From Acanthosepion pharaonis (Eukaryota; Mollusca; Cephalopoda; Sepiida; Sepiidae), in NCBI GenBank assembly GCA_903632075.3, contig CAHIKZ030003462.1, positions 1-64,000 on the forward strand: DNA of 64,000 nt, read 5' to 3'. Shown in pieces: positions 46,035 to 58,700 of this stretch. Positions within the stretch are counted from its first letter, which is position 1, and every line of letters starts with the position of its first letter. The notes beneath the pieces are model-generated. The model was given only the letters and a program-made list of their open reading frames with translations. It ran no database searches and was not told where the DNA came from. A program made the translations under genes and the position numbers.

Positions 46035-47900
46035 TGAATTCAACATGAGTAATCCATCGCAAGTGATTCAACTACTCAACAAGCAACATCAAGAACAAAT
46101 GGTGATGCCGCAACAATAAACCACCTATTAGGAACAAGTGGTTTAGTACATTATAGAAAAGGGTTACAGCAGATATTCTACAATTTACAACCATTTGATA
46201 TTATTTCAAAGCTAAGAATAGATTATCTAACAAGATTCACTGCAAATTTATTTACATGACAAGCAGACAAACCAATCTACAAAATGCTCAGTAACTTGTT
46301 AGTTTAACAGACCTATCCCAAAGGCATCAACCAGCCGATAATAGCAGATAGCAAGGTGTTAATAACAGATTAATGTAACTCAAATAGAAGGCATTAGAAA
46401 CCAGAATTAGGATGCAGTGACATGTGACTTCTAGTTAATCAAAGAACCAATACATGAGGCCACAACTAGATTTATTTATTTTGTTGATAATGGAAGCACG
46501 CTAGAGGCCCTGTTCAATTTCAAGAACAAGCTCACTTTCAGATATATAATTGAGGTAACAAAGTAGACATTCAGTGAACCAGTCCTCAGGAATCTTTAGA
46601 AGAAAATAGTAATACCACCTAAGTGAACTAGCAAAACCTAATCAATGTTTTCTGCTGTTTCTGTAAGAATATTGGACATCTTCAAACAATGTATATATCT
46701 AAGCAGAAGCAACAGCAAAATTCACCTATGTAAGGATAAATATCATCAAGGTTTTTCTCCTACAATCGAAGCAGTTATGATGCTCATTTCAATAAACATA
46801 AGGTTAACTTTGAAATCAACATTGAAGCCAGTAGAAACAGATCAAGTTGGACAAACAGAGAAGGACCAGTACAATTTAGCAAATGGAAATCCACTGCTGA
46901 AGACACAGTATTTTCTCGCCAAGAATGCCAATGCTAAATCTACTGAGATAATAATAAACTAAGTTTGTTACAGGCTACTTCAAGCAATGCTATCTTTAAT
47001 GGGCCAACTTACTCAAATCATCACATCAATGGATACACTGTAAATAACCTGTAAACAACTTGTTAGAAATTTTCCAAGCTATTCAAAGTTGAAAAAAAAA
47101 AACAAAAAACTTTCAGCTTGAGTCTTGGTTCATTCTCTACAAACTCTGGCATATTTCATTCATTTGTGAATGAAGCATATGATGTTGTAATCAAGATTTT
47201 GGTAATTGACACATTTCAACTCTTTTGGCACTTCAATAATGTATGGCTTCCCAAATAAGAGAAGGCCAACACTCTAGCCAATTACTATACATCCATACAT
47301 ACCATTTGGAATTAAATCAGCCCCTGAATATTTTCAGGAAATTGATGTTAAACAAGTATGATTATTCTGGAATTTAACAATGCTCAGGCTCTCAACAGAC
47401 TTTTTATTGAGAATAACATTCAGTTCAATGAGGAGGAAATGGAGGAAGATATGGATATTATCTTTGTAATTCACACAATCAGTTGTTAGTTCCTGCCAGA
47501 AAAATCCAGTTTTCATTCAAGTTCTACTTTGTACGAAGAGAGGATAACTAAAATGGTGTTCAGCAGAGTTCCAGCCTTTAAAAACATTGGACACAGTTAC
47601 CTATTCTAACAATTAAAATCATTATTATCGTTAGTCTTCAGGATCAAATGCTATGGCTGCAGCAACTAAGACAGATTTGAAAGTAAAGACCAGTGTTTGC
47701 AAAATCTACCATCTGGAGCAAAGTGCATGTTATGAATTATGGATCATGTTATAAATCTTATGGGATGCAACTGGCTGGTATGAGTGGATGCCTATTCCAA
47801 GTAAGCTTACATTTACATTTGAGGTGTCTCTACATTCACAGCTAACTTCTAATACCATTTTGCAACAAAACCAATGAACTTTTTCACTTACTGTTAGGAG
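46035..47900 (+). pseudogene. Heavily decayed Gypsy element: Gag and RT traces
   Basis: A start-like block MSNPSQVIQLLNKQHQEQMV (46045-46104) resembles a Gag N-terminus, followed by LVHYRKGLQQIFYNLQPFDI. Near 46655-46700, CCFCKNIGHLQTMY is a CX2CX4HX4C knuckle whose last Cys is Tyr. Near 47290-47345, PFGIKSAPEYFQE is the Gypsy RT palm word. It is followed by ALNRLFIENNIQFNEEEMEE. The catalytic Asp blocks, RNase H and integrase were not seen and no LTR was found. Order and strand agree, but stops fall every 10-40 codons; limits are approximate. Confidence 0.6.
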
Positions 47901-49126
47901 CAATCTGTTTATAGGAATTCTCTTGTCTGTTCACCAGAGTCTTACTACTGAAAAATGTAATCCTTTACATAAACTCTTTCCATTTTAGAAACATACGTTA
48001 TTAAGTCTTTACAAATCACTTGACCTCTAAATATTTCTATATGAATTTTATTTAGTTGTACTTTGTACTAATAATTTAAAATATACTTCTGTGGATTGTG
48101 CCATTTTTATTCTAATTAAAGTCATCAAGCTCATTTAATTTTTTAATAGCATAGAATTTAATTTTAAGTATGACATAGAACACTACTGTTGTATAATAAT
48201 TGTTAAATGGTTGTTACTGGATTTATTTGCATTCTCTGTGAAATCCATTTAACTATCTACATCATGTGAAACCTATGAAATTCTATTTCCTCACATTAAT
48301 GCTGACCTGTGATTGAAAGAAACATTGTAAGTGGGAACTAATTAAGTCCTAGCTGTGATGTGAGAAGATGACTCTCATGTTAGCTATAAATACCAATCAT
48401 TGACCTGAAAATAGACACATATACCTGCTCTCAAACATCTTTTATCATTTGAGATTTATATTAATAACTACTGAATTAACTATTCATTTTTTATTTCATT
48501 GTTCATATTCATATCAATTCATTTCAATATGAAAATATCAATTTTTTCTTACCTTTATAATAATGTTCATCTTTGCAAATGTCAAATTTTCCTTAGCTAT
48601 AGGAAGCAAAGTGTTTGATTATTTTAAGACTAGTAAACTTGTGATGGTTACAAACATATTGTCTGAATATAATTGGATAAATGAAAACAAATACAAAGTG
48701 TTATTATGAAGGTTCAATTAAATATATTAAGAATGTTATAAGTACAGGTTAAATTTATTTATTCAATTGATTTAAAGTATATAAAACTTTTCACTTCATG
48801 TAAGTTACATTTAAATACTGAAAACACTATTATCTCAAAAAGAAAATTATTCATTTTATTTGTTGTTGTAATATTTTAAATTTGCTTCATGAGTTTCACC
48901 TTTGATTTACTGAATTCATTCACTTTACAGTTATTCTTAGCAGTCAGTGGGTAGAGGAGAATGCTTTAAGTAGGTATCACAAATTAAAATTTCAAACAGG
49001 TACTAGGTGTTATCTGATTGCATCTTCTTAATCTACATGATTAAAGAAACTTAGCAGTTTTTATTTCATCAAAATATCTCAAACCGTTTAATTTTGGCAG
49101 ATTTATTTTTATTTTTACGCATGTGC
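47901..49126. other. AT-rich DNA; nothing recognised
   Basis: No coding domain or structured repeat found. Confidence 0.6.
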
Positions 49127-49293
49127 TTGTTGCGGGGCCGAGTAGGATGTCGCCCCCGCAAGGTTTTTAAGTATACGATAAATGTGAACAGCCAAGACAA
49201 TGACGGGACAAAGGCAAAGGTTTTTGTTATGAACAAAAGTGTCGTTTTTATTCACATTTTTACATCGGTGTGGTCCGAAACTGGTTAATCTTT

Positions 49294-49530
49294 TAACGTA
49301 GCTGGTTCGGTCGATTGTAGCTGGTCTGGTCCGTAGTTGGTCTGGCCCGTAGTTTAGGTTTGCAGGCGAACGTAGTTGGTTCGGGTAGAATGTAGCTGGT
49401 CCGGTCGAATGTAGTTGGTCTGGCCTGGTAGTTTAGGGATTGGTAGGTGAGCGTAGCTGGTCTGGTCGAAAGTAGCTGGTCTGGCCCGGTAGTTTAGGAT
49501 TGGTCGGCGAACGAGTTGGTTCGGGCCGAA
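49294..49530. repeat. Tandem array of ~15-20-bp GTAGCTGGTCTGG units in higher-order copies
   Basis: Units GTAGCTGGTTCGGTC, GTAGCTGGTCTGGTC and GTAGTTGGTCTGGCC alternate. Each set closes with GTAGTTTAGG and a GGCGAACG-type spacer, giving about three larger copies of 60-80 bp. Confidence 0.85.
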
Positions 49531-49532
49531 AT

Positions 49533-49931
49533 GCTAAGACGGAGTCCCTAAACAGGGCCAAGGCAGACTAGTGATGCTACTTCACAGGGCGGATCGACTG
49601 CGGGGGAACGGGATCGCGCCAAAGTGTATCACCAGGCGAAGATGGAGTCCCTAAACAGGGCCAAGGCAGACCAGTGATGCTACTTCACGGGCGGATCGAC
49701 CGCTGAACGGGATCGCGCCAAAGTGTATCACCAGGCGAAGATGGAGTCCCTAAACAGGGCCAAGGCAGACCAGTGATGCTACTTCACGGGCGGATCGACC
49801 GCTGAACGGATCGCGCCAAAGTGTATCACCAGGCGAAGACGGAGTCCTAAACAGGGCCAAGGCAGACCAGTGATACAACTCACAGGGTGGATCAACCATG
49901 AAACGGGATCGCGCCAGAGTGTATCACCAGG
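49533..49931. repeat. Tandem array, four ~98-104-bp units and a degenerate fifth
   Basis: Each unit runs GGAGTCCCTAAACAGGGCCA, AGTGATGCTACTTCAC, GGCGGATCGACCG, GGGATCGCGCCAAAGTG and TATCACCAGG. The TATCACCAGG endings fall at 49636, 49735, 49833 and 49931, a period of 98-99. The second and third units are almost identical; the fourth is more diverged, and a fifth partial unit follows to about 50005. Confidence 0.93.
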
Positions 49932-50372
49932 GTAGGTAGGTCAGAGAGGTGTTACACCTTCCAGGGCGGATCGACCGTGGAGACGGGATCGCGCCAAGAG
50001 TAACACTCTCGACAAAAAGCACCGGAAGTTCACAAAGGTAGTGTACACACTTTGATCCAGGCCTCGGGCCGAGCTGCCTAGTTTGGCGAAAAAAGTGTCT
50101 AAGGATATTTGCAAAGATTTGTTCAAGTACTCCCTGGCTAGAGGAGTAGAAGGCCGTAGATAATAAATTATAGTCTATGGTTGCCGATGTTTAGAATGGC
50201 TCAGCATAGTCAGATGCGTACTAGGTATGGTTTGACATCAACGATATTGGACTAGCCGTCCGGTTTCTGGCCTGTTGCTTGACCTAGATCTGCGAGATCG
50301 AGAGTTGTGAAGGTCAAGGTCGGCTTTGTAAGGAGCGGATAATCGGCGACCGCGACATGCTCGATTTAGCCA

Positions 50373-52664
50373 TTTTTTGTCTATTATGAATTAGGACAAA
50401 ATACCATATTTAGACTCCTATATTTTAAAAAGCAATTAAGAACAACAGTTAAAATTATACTAGCTTGTTAGGTACATAACAAAGAAATTAATAATAAAAT
50501 TACAGATAGTATCACTGCATATTTCTTAAATAAATTCAGTCTGAATATGCAAATTTTATAAATCAAAACTTCTGCAACGACGTGCAAACAACTCATAACC
50601 TGACATTTCATAAAACTGGAAATAAAACCCACATTTATCCCAACTTTCAAATATCACATTATGATTATACCAGTAACATTCCTAATTTTGGGGGGAATGA
50701 TAGAATGGATATATTCTGGATTATTCCACTTCAAAATTGAAAAAAATTGCTTTTTAACCCTTTGTCACAAGGTATTTGAAAGGCCGATTTTAGACTTGCT
50801 TGAATTGTGTCATAAAATAAATACTTCTTACACTAGAAACACCAAATTTCATATCTAGCCATTTCTGGGGGTGCTCTTTCCATTTATCATGGTTAAAATG
50901 ACCTAAAATCAACAGATTAGAATGTATATGGAGCAGATCCTGAACAAGTACAGTCCTGACTCAACATGTACAATTTCTGGACTGTAGAGAGAGAGAGAGA
51001 TAAGCTTAACACTTAGTAGTCATCTACAAATTATTGTCTACGTTTTCTTACTGAATTTGAGTTTATTTGCAGTTCGTAAAAAAATTGCACTAAATACAAT
51101 CAGGGATAAATATAAATTTAGAGTCATCCATACACCTGAGTAACAAATAAGGAAGCACTAAAATATTTTCTCAACAAACCTATTTCCACAATGGTCCTTA
51201 AAACTGACACATTTAAAATATTTTAGAATAAAATAAACAATCATAATCCGTATGAAATAAATATTACTAAGAAATAATAATAAATTAGGAAAATGAATAT
51301 TAAATCATAAATTTGTATCTAGATAGCAATAAATCATAACTAAAATCCATTCATTAGATAATTTAAAAAAATAAGAAAATTGTTTGAAGGGGTAACTTTT
51401 TAAACAAAATGTTACTTGAACTGAAATGCTGATAATTATTGTGAGAATACTGCAAAAACAGAAAAGACATTCTAGAATTTTTTTGTAGAATATTTTTTTT
51501 TATTTCATTCTTTGAATATGAACATTTTTCGATCAATAATTCCTACGTTTTCTTTTTTTTTTTTTTTAGTGATTTGAATCTGAGCGTAAAGTAAATCGAT
51601 TTTTGTATCATATTTTTTATGACGTAAACGGTTTTTAAATCCCATTTACATTTTACATATCATAGAAAATTAATATTTAAAACAAATTCTTATCAATTTC
51701 CTTGAAAATTTCGTCCAAAGAAAACATGCTGGTCGATTCTTTTGTGTCAGTGTTGACGCTGTGTATTAAGTCTCGCGTGGAGTTGAAATGCTGGCCGAAC
51801 GAGTTGCACATGGTTACACATAATCGCACACGCGCAAAATGGTGTTATTGTTTCATATTTGATTTTGATTTAGTTTCGTAGATTATTAAATAAGCGTTTT
51901 ATTGATATATTTTCCGTGTTTTTACTTTTACAAGAAGCATTTGAATTTTACGCTCAAAATTTTCATTTGAATTGTTTACAAACTTCTTATTAAAATTAAA
52001 AAATAGAAAATATATGAAAATGAAGCTTAGAATGTTAACTTTCGAACTAACTAATAATGAGTTACCAAAATTGTAATAAACGGAGTGCGCAAGTTACACA
52101 ATGTGAGGAAATCTAAATTGCCGTCAATGAAAAGAATGGCTAAAATTTTGCGAAATCAGCAAAACGTCTCTATTTTTAAACTGCAACGTTCCTCACACAC
52201 TGTAAAAATAAATAAGATAGAAACAAAGTTTATGAAATAAGCTTTTATTTGGTATGCATTATGTTTTTATGGAGATATTGAATGAAATAACACGGCGAGT
52301 TGAATATGCATTTTAGTATTAAGAATTTCATCGGCTGTAAGATGAGTGTTGGTTGGGATACCTACTTTAAGGATTATAATTACGAAATTTCATTTAAGGT
52401 TCAAGGGTAATAAAAACCTTATGGAGTTAAAGCAGTAAATTAATTCTCCTTTAATTTCTAAGAACATTTTTTTATAATTCCCAAGATATAAATTTTTTGT
52501 AGCAATAATGTTTTGATGTCACAATATCAGATGTACTGTCATGGTCTTGCTTTTTTAATCATTCAATTTTTTTTTACAAAAAAAAAAAAATGTTGATTAT
52601 ATAAATAAATTGTACAAAAAGTTAATATTTACCTTAACATAAAATATTCAAGTATAGAGTTTAC
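50373..52664. other. AT-rich DNA; nothing recognised
   Basis: No coding domain. A less AT-rich patch at about 51720-51850 has several CpGs but no frame or repeat was identified. Confidence 0.55.
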
Positions 52665-53445
52665 ACCAACTAGCAGCATGGCCCGGCGTTGCCGTGCTTG
52701 ATTCAAAAATCGTACGACTCATACAGCAATCGCTATCACTTGACTTAAAATATTTTTGCCCTTCCTTGCCTTTAAAGGAGTGCCCTTTGCCGTGCTGATG
52801 TTGCTACATGCCTTACTTCTTGCCTATCTCACACTGCGAATTTTTTCTAAGCTCTAAATCTGTTAGGAAAAAAGAACTAAATAAAATGAACACAATACGA
52901 TCAGCTTTAAAAAAGGACTCGTAACTGGAAAAACCGAATGAAAAAAGAATGTTAACAACAAATACTTTTTCACACCCAACCCAGTTCTGAGGAATCAGAA
53001 TCAACGTTGAGTTTTTATCAAGCGAATGAGCCAATTGGAGTAAAGTGCCATGCAGATTTCAATTTTTCCCACGTGTGACAAATGCAGCTATCGATTTATT
53101 TTTTTTTTTTTGCATGCTAGCATGCTAGTTAACATTCGTGTCAGTCGGCTGTTGGCTCTCACACTGGCCAATAGAATCTTCCTGCCTATTCGTGGTAGCC
53201 AGCTATAGGCTCTCACTCTGGCCAGTAGAAAATGGCTGCAAACTACATGAAAACTGCCATAGAAGTATGAAAAAATCGATTATTTCCACTATCGATGGGA
53301 GTTGGGAAATGCAAAGTCGGTCTTGGCCTTTCCACTAACTTTGTGCATGTAAATTTTGGTGCAAATCCGTTGAAAATTGCGGCCGTGCATTTGTTACACA
53401 CACACACACACACACACACATCCTGCCTTTTATAGATAGAGATTT
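52665..53445 (+). mobile_element. Dispersed retroposon-like repeat with CCCGGCGTTGC head and (CA)n tail
   Basis: Starts ACTAGCAGCATGGCCCGGCG and ends with (CA)n at 53396-53420, then TCCTGCCTTTTATAGATAGA. Repeats with an ACTAGC..CCCGG head and a CA-rich, TTTATAGATAGA tail are widespread in invertebrates. Inside, GGCTCTCACACTGGCCAATA (about 53154) and GGCTCTCACTCTGGCCAGTA (about 53208) are two tandem copies of a ~55-bp word. No coding. Its class (SINE, RTE derivative or other) was not settled. Confidence 0.5.
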
Positions 53446-56400
53446 CCAGTATCTAATTATCATACTATTCTGATTTAGTGAATTTCGTTGGATAATAAAT
53501 AGTCGAGTAGATTTACTGTGTATTTACTCTTGCTGTTGATAAATTTTGTACATCCTAAACACAAAGTGGTTCCAAATTGTTTTTTTGTAAATACTATTGC
53601 CAATTGGTCAATATATATGAAAAATGGCAACAACGCCCATGCAGTAGTGTTTAAAGTGAGTTGACCACCAAAATTGCTAAACATGTTCGTGAACCTATCA
53701 CTTGACTAGAAAACAAATTCAATGCACGAGCAATTTCGCAAAACTAGCAATTGCCAAACTAGTCTACGATGCTTGTATCATTGAAGTGCAAAGTTAGAAT
53801 TTCAATTTCTTCAACACAAAAACAACTTCATTGTAATTCAAGTTAAAACATTCAACTCAATCACTCACTCATCAAATTTGTCTAGATTTATTTGTCACTT
53901 ACTGAAAACATCTCAGTATTGATTTATGACTGAATCTACAGAACATTCTTATACTGGAATTTATTGTTCATCAAGTTTAATTCTCAACTGAAGAACAAAC
54001 TACTTTTCAGAATTCTTGTGAGATTTTTTATGTGATCTTTGACACACAAGCATATAGTCAAAGGCAGGCAACTTTTGTTATTAAACTCTTACATTACAAA
54101 TTTCATTTCAGAAACTGTTTTACAAAATGTTTAAAATTTGATTTAAACAAATTTATCTAATAACAAATTCTATCGAAATTTCACATATTATATAAGACAA
54201 AACATTCAATTCATGTGACACTGAACATTATAAGAGTTTAAAAAGCAAATTTAAAATCCACCAACCAAACTCTCATTCACTAAAATTCAACCAACACATT
54301 TTTTGTGTTTTATGTTATAAAAATATTCTTATTGTTGTTATCTGAGATTTGTTGTTTGTATCCTATTTATGTTTCACCAATGTTGTTGAACGAAGAATTT
54401 TAAAATGTGTGCAGAACTAGCTAATTCACCTTCACATTTGTAACATTTATGACCCAACAAAATAGTTAATTAGTATATCTCCACCACACAAGCATTTAAT
54501 AATTTTAAATAAATCATCTTAATAATGAAGTATATAACAGGTATATTTATTTTTTAATATCTGATAACCAATCAGTATGATTTAAAAATGTTAAAATTTA
54601 TTTCATGAATGTTTACATTATATAGAATGTTTGAAATAAAGAATTTTTAACATTTTTTTAATATTGTTTTTCAGACATTTTGTGCCTTTGTCCATTGAAC
54701 TATCGCATAACTGAAATGTTCCATCATTGTACGATGAAGACAGAAGGTTCATCTTAGAGGTACTTATCACTCATTCTAAACATTGAATTTAACCTATAAA
54801 TCTTAAGCATAAAAACATTTTAAAAATTATGGATACCAAACTGAAGCTTTATAAATGGATTATCTTTCATTTACCTTTGTACATAAATGATGAAGTTTGT
54901 TTCTGAAATTCCTCTGATTAATTTAGCTTGAATGTTTTTTTCCTTTACAGTTATTCTTAGTGTTTCAGCTGATTATTTCTTCAACAATTTTTAGTTTATG
55001 TTATCATAGACATGGCCTATTTCCCCAATGAAAGAGGCACAAAATCACATGTGCCATACACAGTCATGTAAATTAATTAGTACATTAGGACAAATTAAAT
55101 GCCTGTAGGTGGGCATGAAAAAATCTGCATAATTGATTGAGGCACACATAAAAGCCGGCAGATTTTGTCTTTGGGGAAAGAAGGATTATGGATTCTTTTT
55201 CTTTGAAACAAACTTTTGATTTTCTCTCTTTTTCAGTCTTTTATTTCAGTTTTCACTTCGGCTTTGACCACCATTTATAATTTTTTCATGGTCTAACATA
55301 AGTCTTACCAGACAACTGTTTTGTTTTCTGTTGTTCTTTTGTTTAATTTATTTTAATTTTTTATTATCTCCCCTATTTGAAGGAACCTTCGAAGAACGTT
55401 TTTTAACAGAAATTGTTTTTTGTTGTTTAATGTTTTAAATTTCTTTTCTTGTCAGTTGTTTAATTTTTTCAGTTTTCCATCCTCAGCTTTCAACTGACAT
55501 TTATTTTATTTTGATTAACTACTAGTTTCACCAGACTATTGTTTTTCTTTATTTTTATTTCTTAAAATTTAATTTTTTGTAGTTTAAACTCTTTCCCTTC
55601 TTTTTTTCTTTGTCATTTGGGCAAATTTTATATTTTTTTATTTTCATCTGTCAGCGAACTTTATTTTTCTTTTGTCAAAGTTTTTATTTGACATCATTTT
55701 ATTTCTTTTGATGTATTTTTTTGTTTCTTTATAATCTCTTTTGGATTTTGCATTGTTAATTTTCTATTAATTATTATCAAATTTTATATTTCCTGTTAGC
55801 TTTTTCTCCCCTCCCCAACTTCTTCCTTTGCTTCTATATAATTTATCACAAGAATAAAATACACATCCTGCTAGCCTTAAAAAAACAATATGGCCAACAA
55901 AAGTTGGTTGGTCTGTCTGAAAACACTTATTCAGATCGTCCAGTAAAACTGATCCGCCGGACTAAAACAATCCTGTGGAATACCCAAATTTAAAGGGATC
56001 CAAAAAAAGTAATTCCATGGAGGTCAATAATGGCCAAAATGTGAACACAGAAAAAAACTATAGTGGCCAATAATGGGTAAAATGGAAGTGAAGATTCTAT
56101 GGAGACCAATAATGGCCAAAATTCGGACAAAAAGAATGACAGTGCTGAGGCTGAGGAATTGCCCTGTTGTTGAAAGCATCACCCACCCCACCCCATCAAA
56201 TGCATTATCAATGTTGCAGAGTTTTTGGAGTGAGCCAAGAGTGATGTTCATCTTGTAATAGAAGGTAGACTCTTGGAAGACCCCCCCCCCAACCACCACG
56301 ACCAAGAACTAAAAAAACCTGAAAAAAGAAGTGTCAGTCTTTGTGGTGGACAAGTGGTTGTGCAAAATCTGTTGCTCCACAAAAGACACAGTGATGAAAT

Positions 56401-56579
56401 CACTGGAGTCTCCAGAGGTTAAACCATAGAGAATAGTCAAGGGTTCAGGCTTTTTTATTTGGGATATATTACTACCCATGCCGGAAGAGTATGTAAAAGC
56501 TGCTAGTTGAGAGCTTATTACAAAAGATCTAATTCTAAGAACCTATTATGAAGGCAGGCATAGGACTTGTAGTGATATT
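53446..56579. other. AT-rich DNA with a T-rich tract and a C run
   Basis: A pyrimidine-rich stretch, low in complexity, covers about 55180-55830. A run of 10 C lies at 56281-56290. AATGGCCAAAAT-type words repeat near 56028-56120. The remaining sequence shows no gene; the LINE starts to be recognisable after about 56580. Confidence 0.5.
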
Positions 56580-57310
56580 TGAGGTCCCCCTCAGTTATTG
56601 GGGAGTATCTTGCTGTTTTCCTTTCACAGTACAGCCAGTTACTGGATGCCTCCTGTGATAGCTGGACTGGATGATGGAATTTCAAGATGATATTGGACTG
56701 GAAAGCCTTCATCTCCATCTGTCTGGACGTAGGTGGCCTGAAATTGCCAGTCATAGTCACTGGTTGCAGAAGTGTGAAGAGTCAGGTCCCTTCTCCTCTT
56801 CCTGCCCAGAGATGAAGGACCCTGGAAGGCCCTTATTGACCAAAATCCCCCACTGACCACATCTGTAAATTGCACCTCACTTGTGATGGGCATGCCAGCA
56901 TGTGGGACCAAAGTGGTTAAACCCCCAGTTGGGTCTAGCTTACAGCCCACATTCCCCTTAAAGCCTTTGCCTGCTGCTTGTGCAGTTGTGGAGAAAGAAA
57001 AGATGGAATGGCTCTGGTGGTGAGTTCTAGCTACATCAACCGAGTGCTAGTTAAGAGAGTTGTCCAAGTTTCCATCTGATATTTTACATGGATCATAGGC
57101 TCATTTGGGTTCATGTAAACTTAGATAAGCTTAAGGTTAGGATGGCTGGTTACTGGAAATTGAAGGAATCATTATTTGGTGAGCAAGATTTCTAGGACCA
57201 GATGCTACTACTGCTACAGCAGGAATTGACGAAGTCTCTGCTTGAGAATATGCGGTGGGATAATTTAAAATCCAAACTTAGGTTTTTTGCTGCTGATTAG
57301 TCGTTGACTC
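56580..57310 (+). pseudogene. Tx1/L1-like LINE: ORF1 remnant and endonuclease end
   Basis: Plus strand, in order. EYLAVFLSQYSQLLDASCDS, then ILDWKAFISICLDVGGLKLP VIVTGCR (about 56600-56760) look like the end of an RNA-binding ORF1 ahead of its zinc knuckles, which are lost. Near 57085-57250 come HRLIWVHVNLDKLKV, AGYWKLKESLFGEQDF and LTKSLLENMRWDNLKSKLRF, the end of the apurinic endonuclease and linker of ORF2. Most of the endonuclease is missing between them. Stops are common. The larger minus-strand frame across 56639-56950 is taken as a shadow. Confidence 0.6.
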
Positions 57311-57319
57311 AATCTAGCA

Positions 57320-58700
57320 GAATTATCAGTGCAAAAGGCATGTGAAGAGAAAGTTGATTGGGTGATTAAATCCCGTGATAGCGCAGATGTAGTCTTAGCC
57401 AGGGTGGAGCTGGCCTCCTTGTTTATCAAGAAGGATCAAGCTCTAGTAGTTAGGACTAAGTTAAAAAGAATATCTTCCAAGGCAACAAGCAAGGCCAATA
57501 AATTGTTTTCTCAGCATACTAAATTGCATGCTGAGAAAGCTCGAAATACATCCAGTCAACATATCGCGAGCATCACATTGCTGGACAAGCAGACTATGTC
57601 TACAGACATGGGCATATGTTAGGCTTTTTGAGACTACTTTCTGGAGCTGTTTACCAGGGAGCCCAGTCTGAGCCCTGCTCAGTTTAATGCCTATTTGGCC
57701 AACTTTCCCTGCCTTGAGGCGACTGAAGTGGCTGGGTGCAAGTGTCCCATCACAGAGTTTGAGATCTGGAAAGCACTGGAGTGGGTCAGTTGAGACAAAA
57801 CTTTGGGATTAGATGGTCTTCCTTACGAAATGTACTTGAGGCTATCTTTATCCTCTTGCTGGCACTAATTTACAACAGCTGGATGAAGCAGGGGTCTATA
57901 CCTCAATGTTTCACCAGGGGTGTAATCAAGTTGCTTTGCAAGAACAAAAATAGTGCAGATGCGATAGATAATTATCAGCCTTTGGTGATATTAAACACAG
58001 AGTTGAAGAATTTAGCCAAGATTGTAGCTAGCTGTTTGTGCTGTGAAGGGCAGGACTATTTAGGACAAGCTTCATTTGCTATATTTGATCATCAAGCAAG
58101 TCAACAGTGACACTGTGCTGACCAATTTAGATCAGTCCAAGGCATTCAATAGGGTTGACTATTGATTTCTGGAGGCTGTCGTTTCCGATGCCAGTTTTTG
58201 GGCTGTACTCTCACACCTGGATCTGACTTCTGTCAGCGTACCCTGATGCACTGGTAGAAGTTAATGGAGTTAAGATCAGTACCTTTCATATCATCTTGTT
58301 CCATTTGTTAAGGTTGTCAACTTTTGCCGCATGTTCTTGTGTTGAAACCCTTCCTTCGCAAGTTGAAGATGAATCCGGTCTTCCATGGAATTTCCCTACT
58401 TGGTGCTATACTGACGATGTATCCATTCTTGTGTTGGGCAGAGCTGAAATTGATGAAGTCAGTAAAAAAATCAGTGGGCATGAGACATTGATAGGGGCCA
58501 AGATTAACCATGATAAATCTGTTGGTTTGCGGTTGGGTGCTTGGAAGGGAGTTTCTCTTCCTGGAGCTTCCCTCTGGATGGATGGACTGGTCAAGATACT
58601 CTGTGTCTGGTCCGGTCCTGATCTCCTCTTGGAAATGAATTGGTTGGATGTGCAGGAGAAGGCCAGCATCACAGTTTGTCTGTGGTCCTAAAGGAATCTT
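57320..58700 (+). pseudogene. Tx1/L1-like LINE reverse transcriptase
   Basis: Continues the same element. ARVELASLFIKKDQALVVRT (57400s) is the linker. ALIYNSWMKQGSIPQCFTRG and KLLCKNKNSADAIDNYQPLV (57860-57990) are the RT fingers, followed by ILNTELKNLAKIVAS. A damaged palm has NLDQSKAFNRVDY-like residues near 58125-58160. The catalytic box YTDDVSILVLGR starts at 58407, Asp pair 58413-58418, then EVSKKISGHETLIGAKINHD and KSVGLRLGAWKG. The frame is broken at least three times. LINE RT primes DNA synthesis on nicked chromosomal DNA. Confidence 0.85.

Larger units (their letters stand above)
49127..50372 (-). repeat. CpG-rich island with two tandem arrays, possibly a solo LTR
   Basis: A 1.25-kb block far richer in GC and CpG than anything around it, with sharp edges. 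On the minus strand it runs from TGGCTAAATCGAGCATGTC to GGCCCCGCAACA, a TG...CA outline, with AATAAA on the minus strand near 49254. That would fit an LTR whose middle is expanded by tandem arrays. No target duplication, primer site or internal coding was found at either edge, so a satellite or other repeat is equally possible. No protein-coding frame is credible. Confidence 0.6.

Noticed and set aside
48927..48975. TTTACAG-bounded segment sharing TTTACAGTTATTCTTAG with 54949-54961
   Set aside because: The shared word is short and T-rich, and no open frame follows in either place.
49533..49931. CRISPR-like array
   Set aside because: Units are contiguous without unique spacers and the genome is animal-like; it is a plain tandem repeat.
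54678..54760. Plus-strand segment after TTGTTTTTCAG with a 26-codon frame ending in TAG
   Set aside because: The acceptor is good, but the peptide is short and unrecognised, with no second signal; it could equally be an untranslated exon or chance.
56024..56305. 93-codon minus-strand frame with Gly/Val-rich start
   Set aside because: The start derives from the C run; no domain, and the flanking LINE reads on the plus strand.
56639..56950. 103-codon minus-strand frame
   Set aside because: The opposite strand gives LINE ORF1-like residues in order with the rest of the plus-strand LINE; taken as a shadow.
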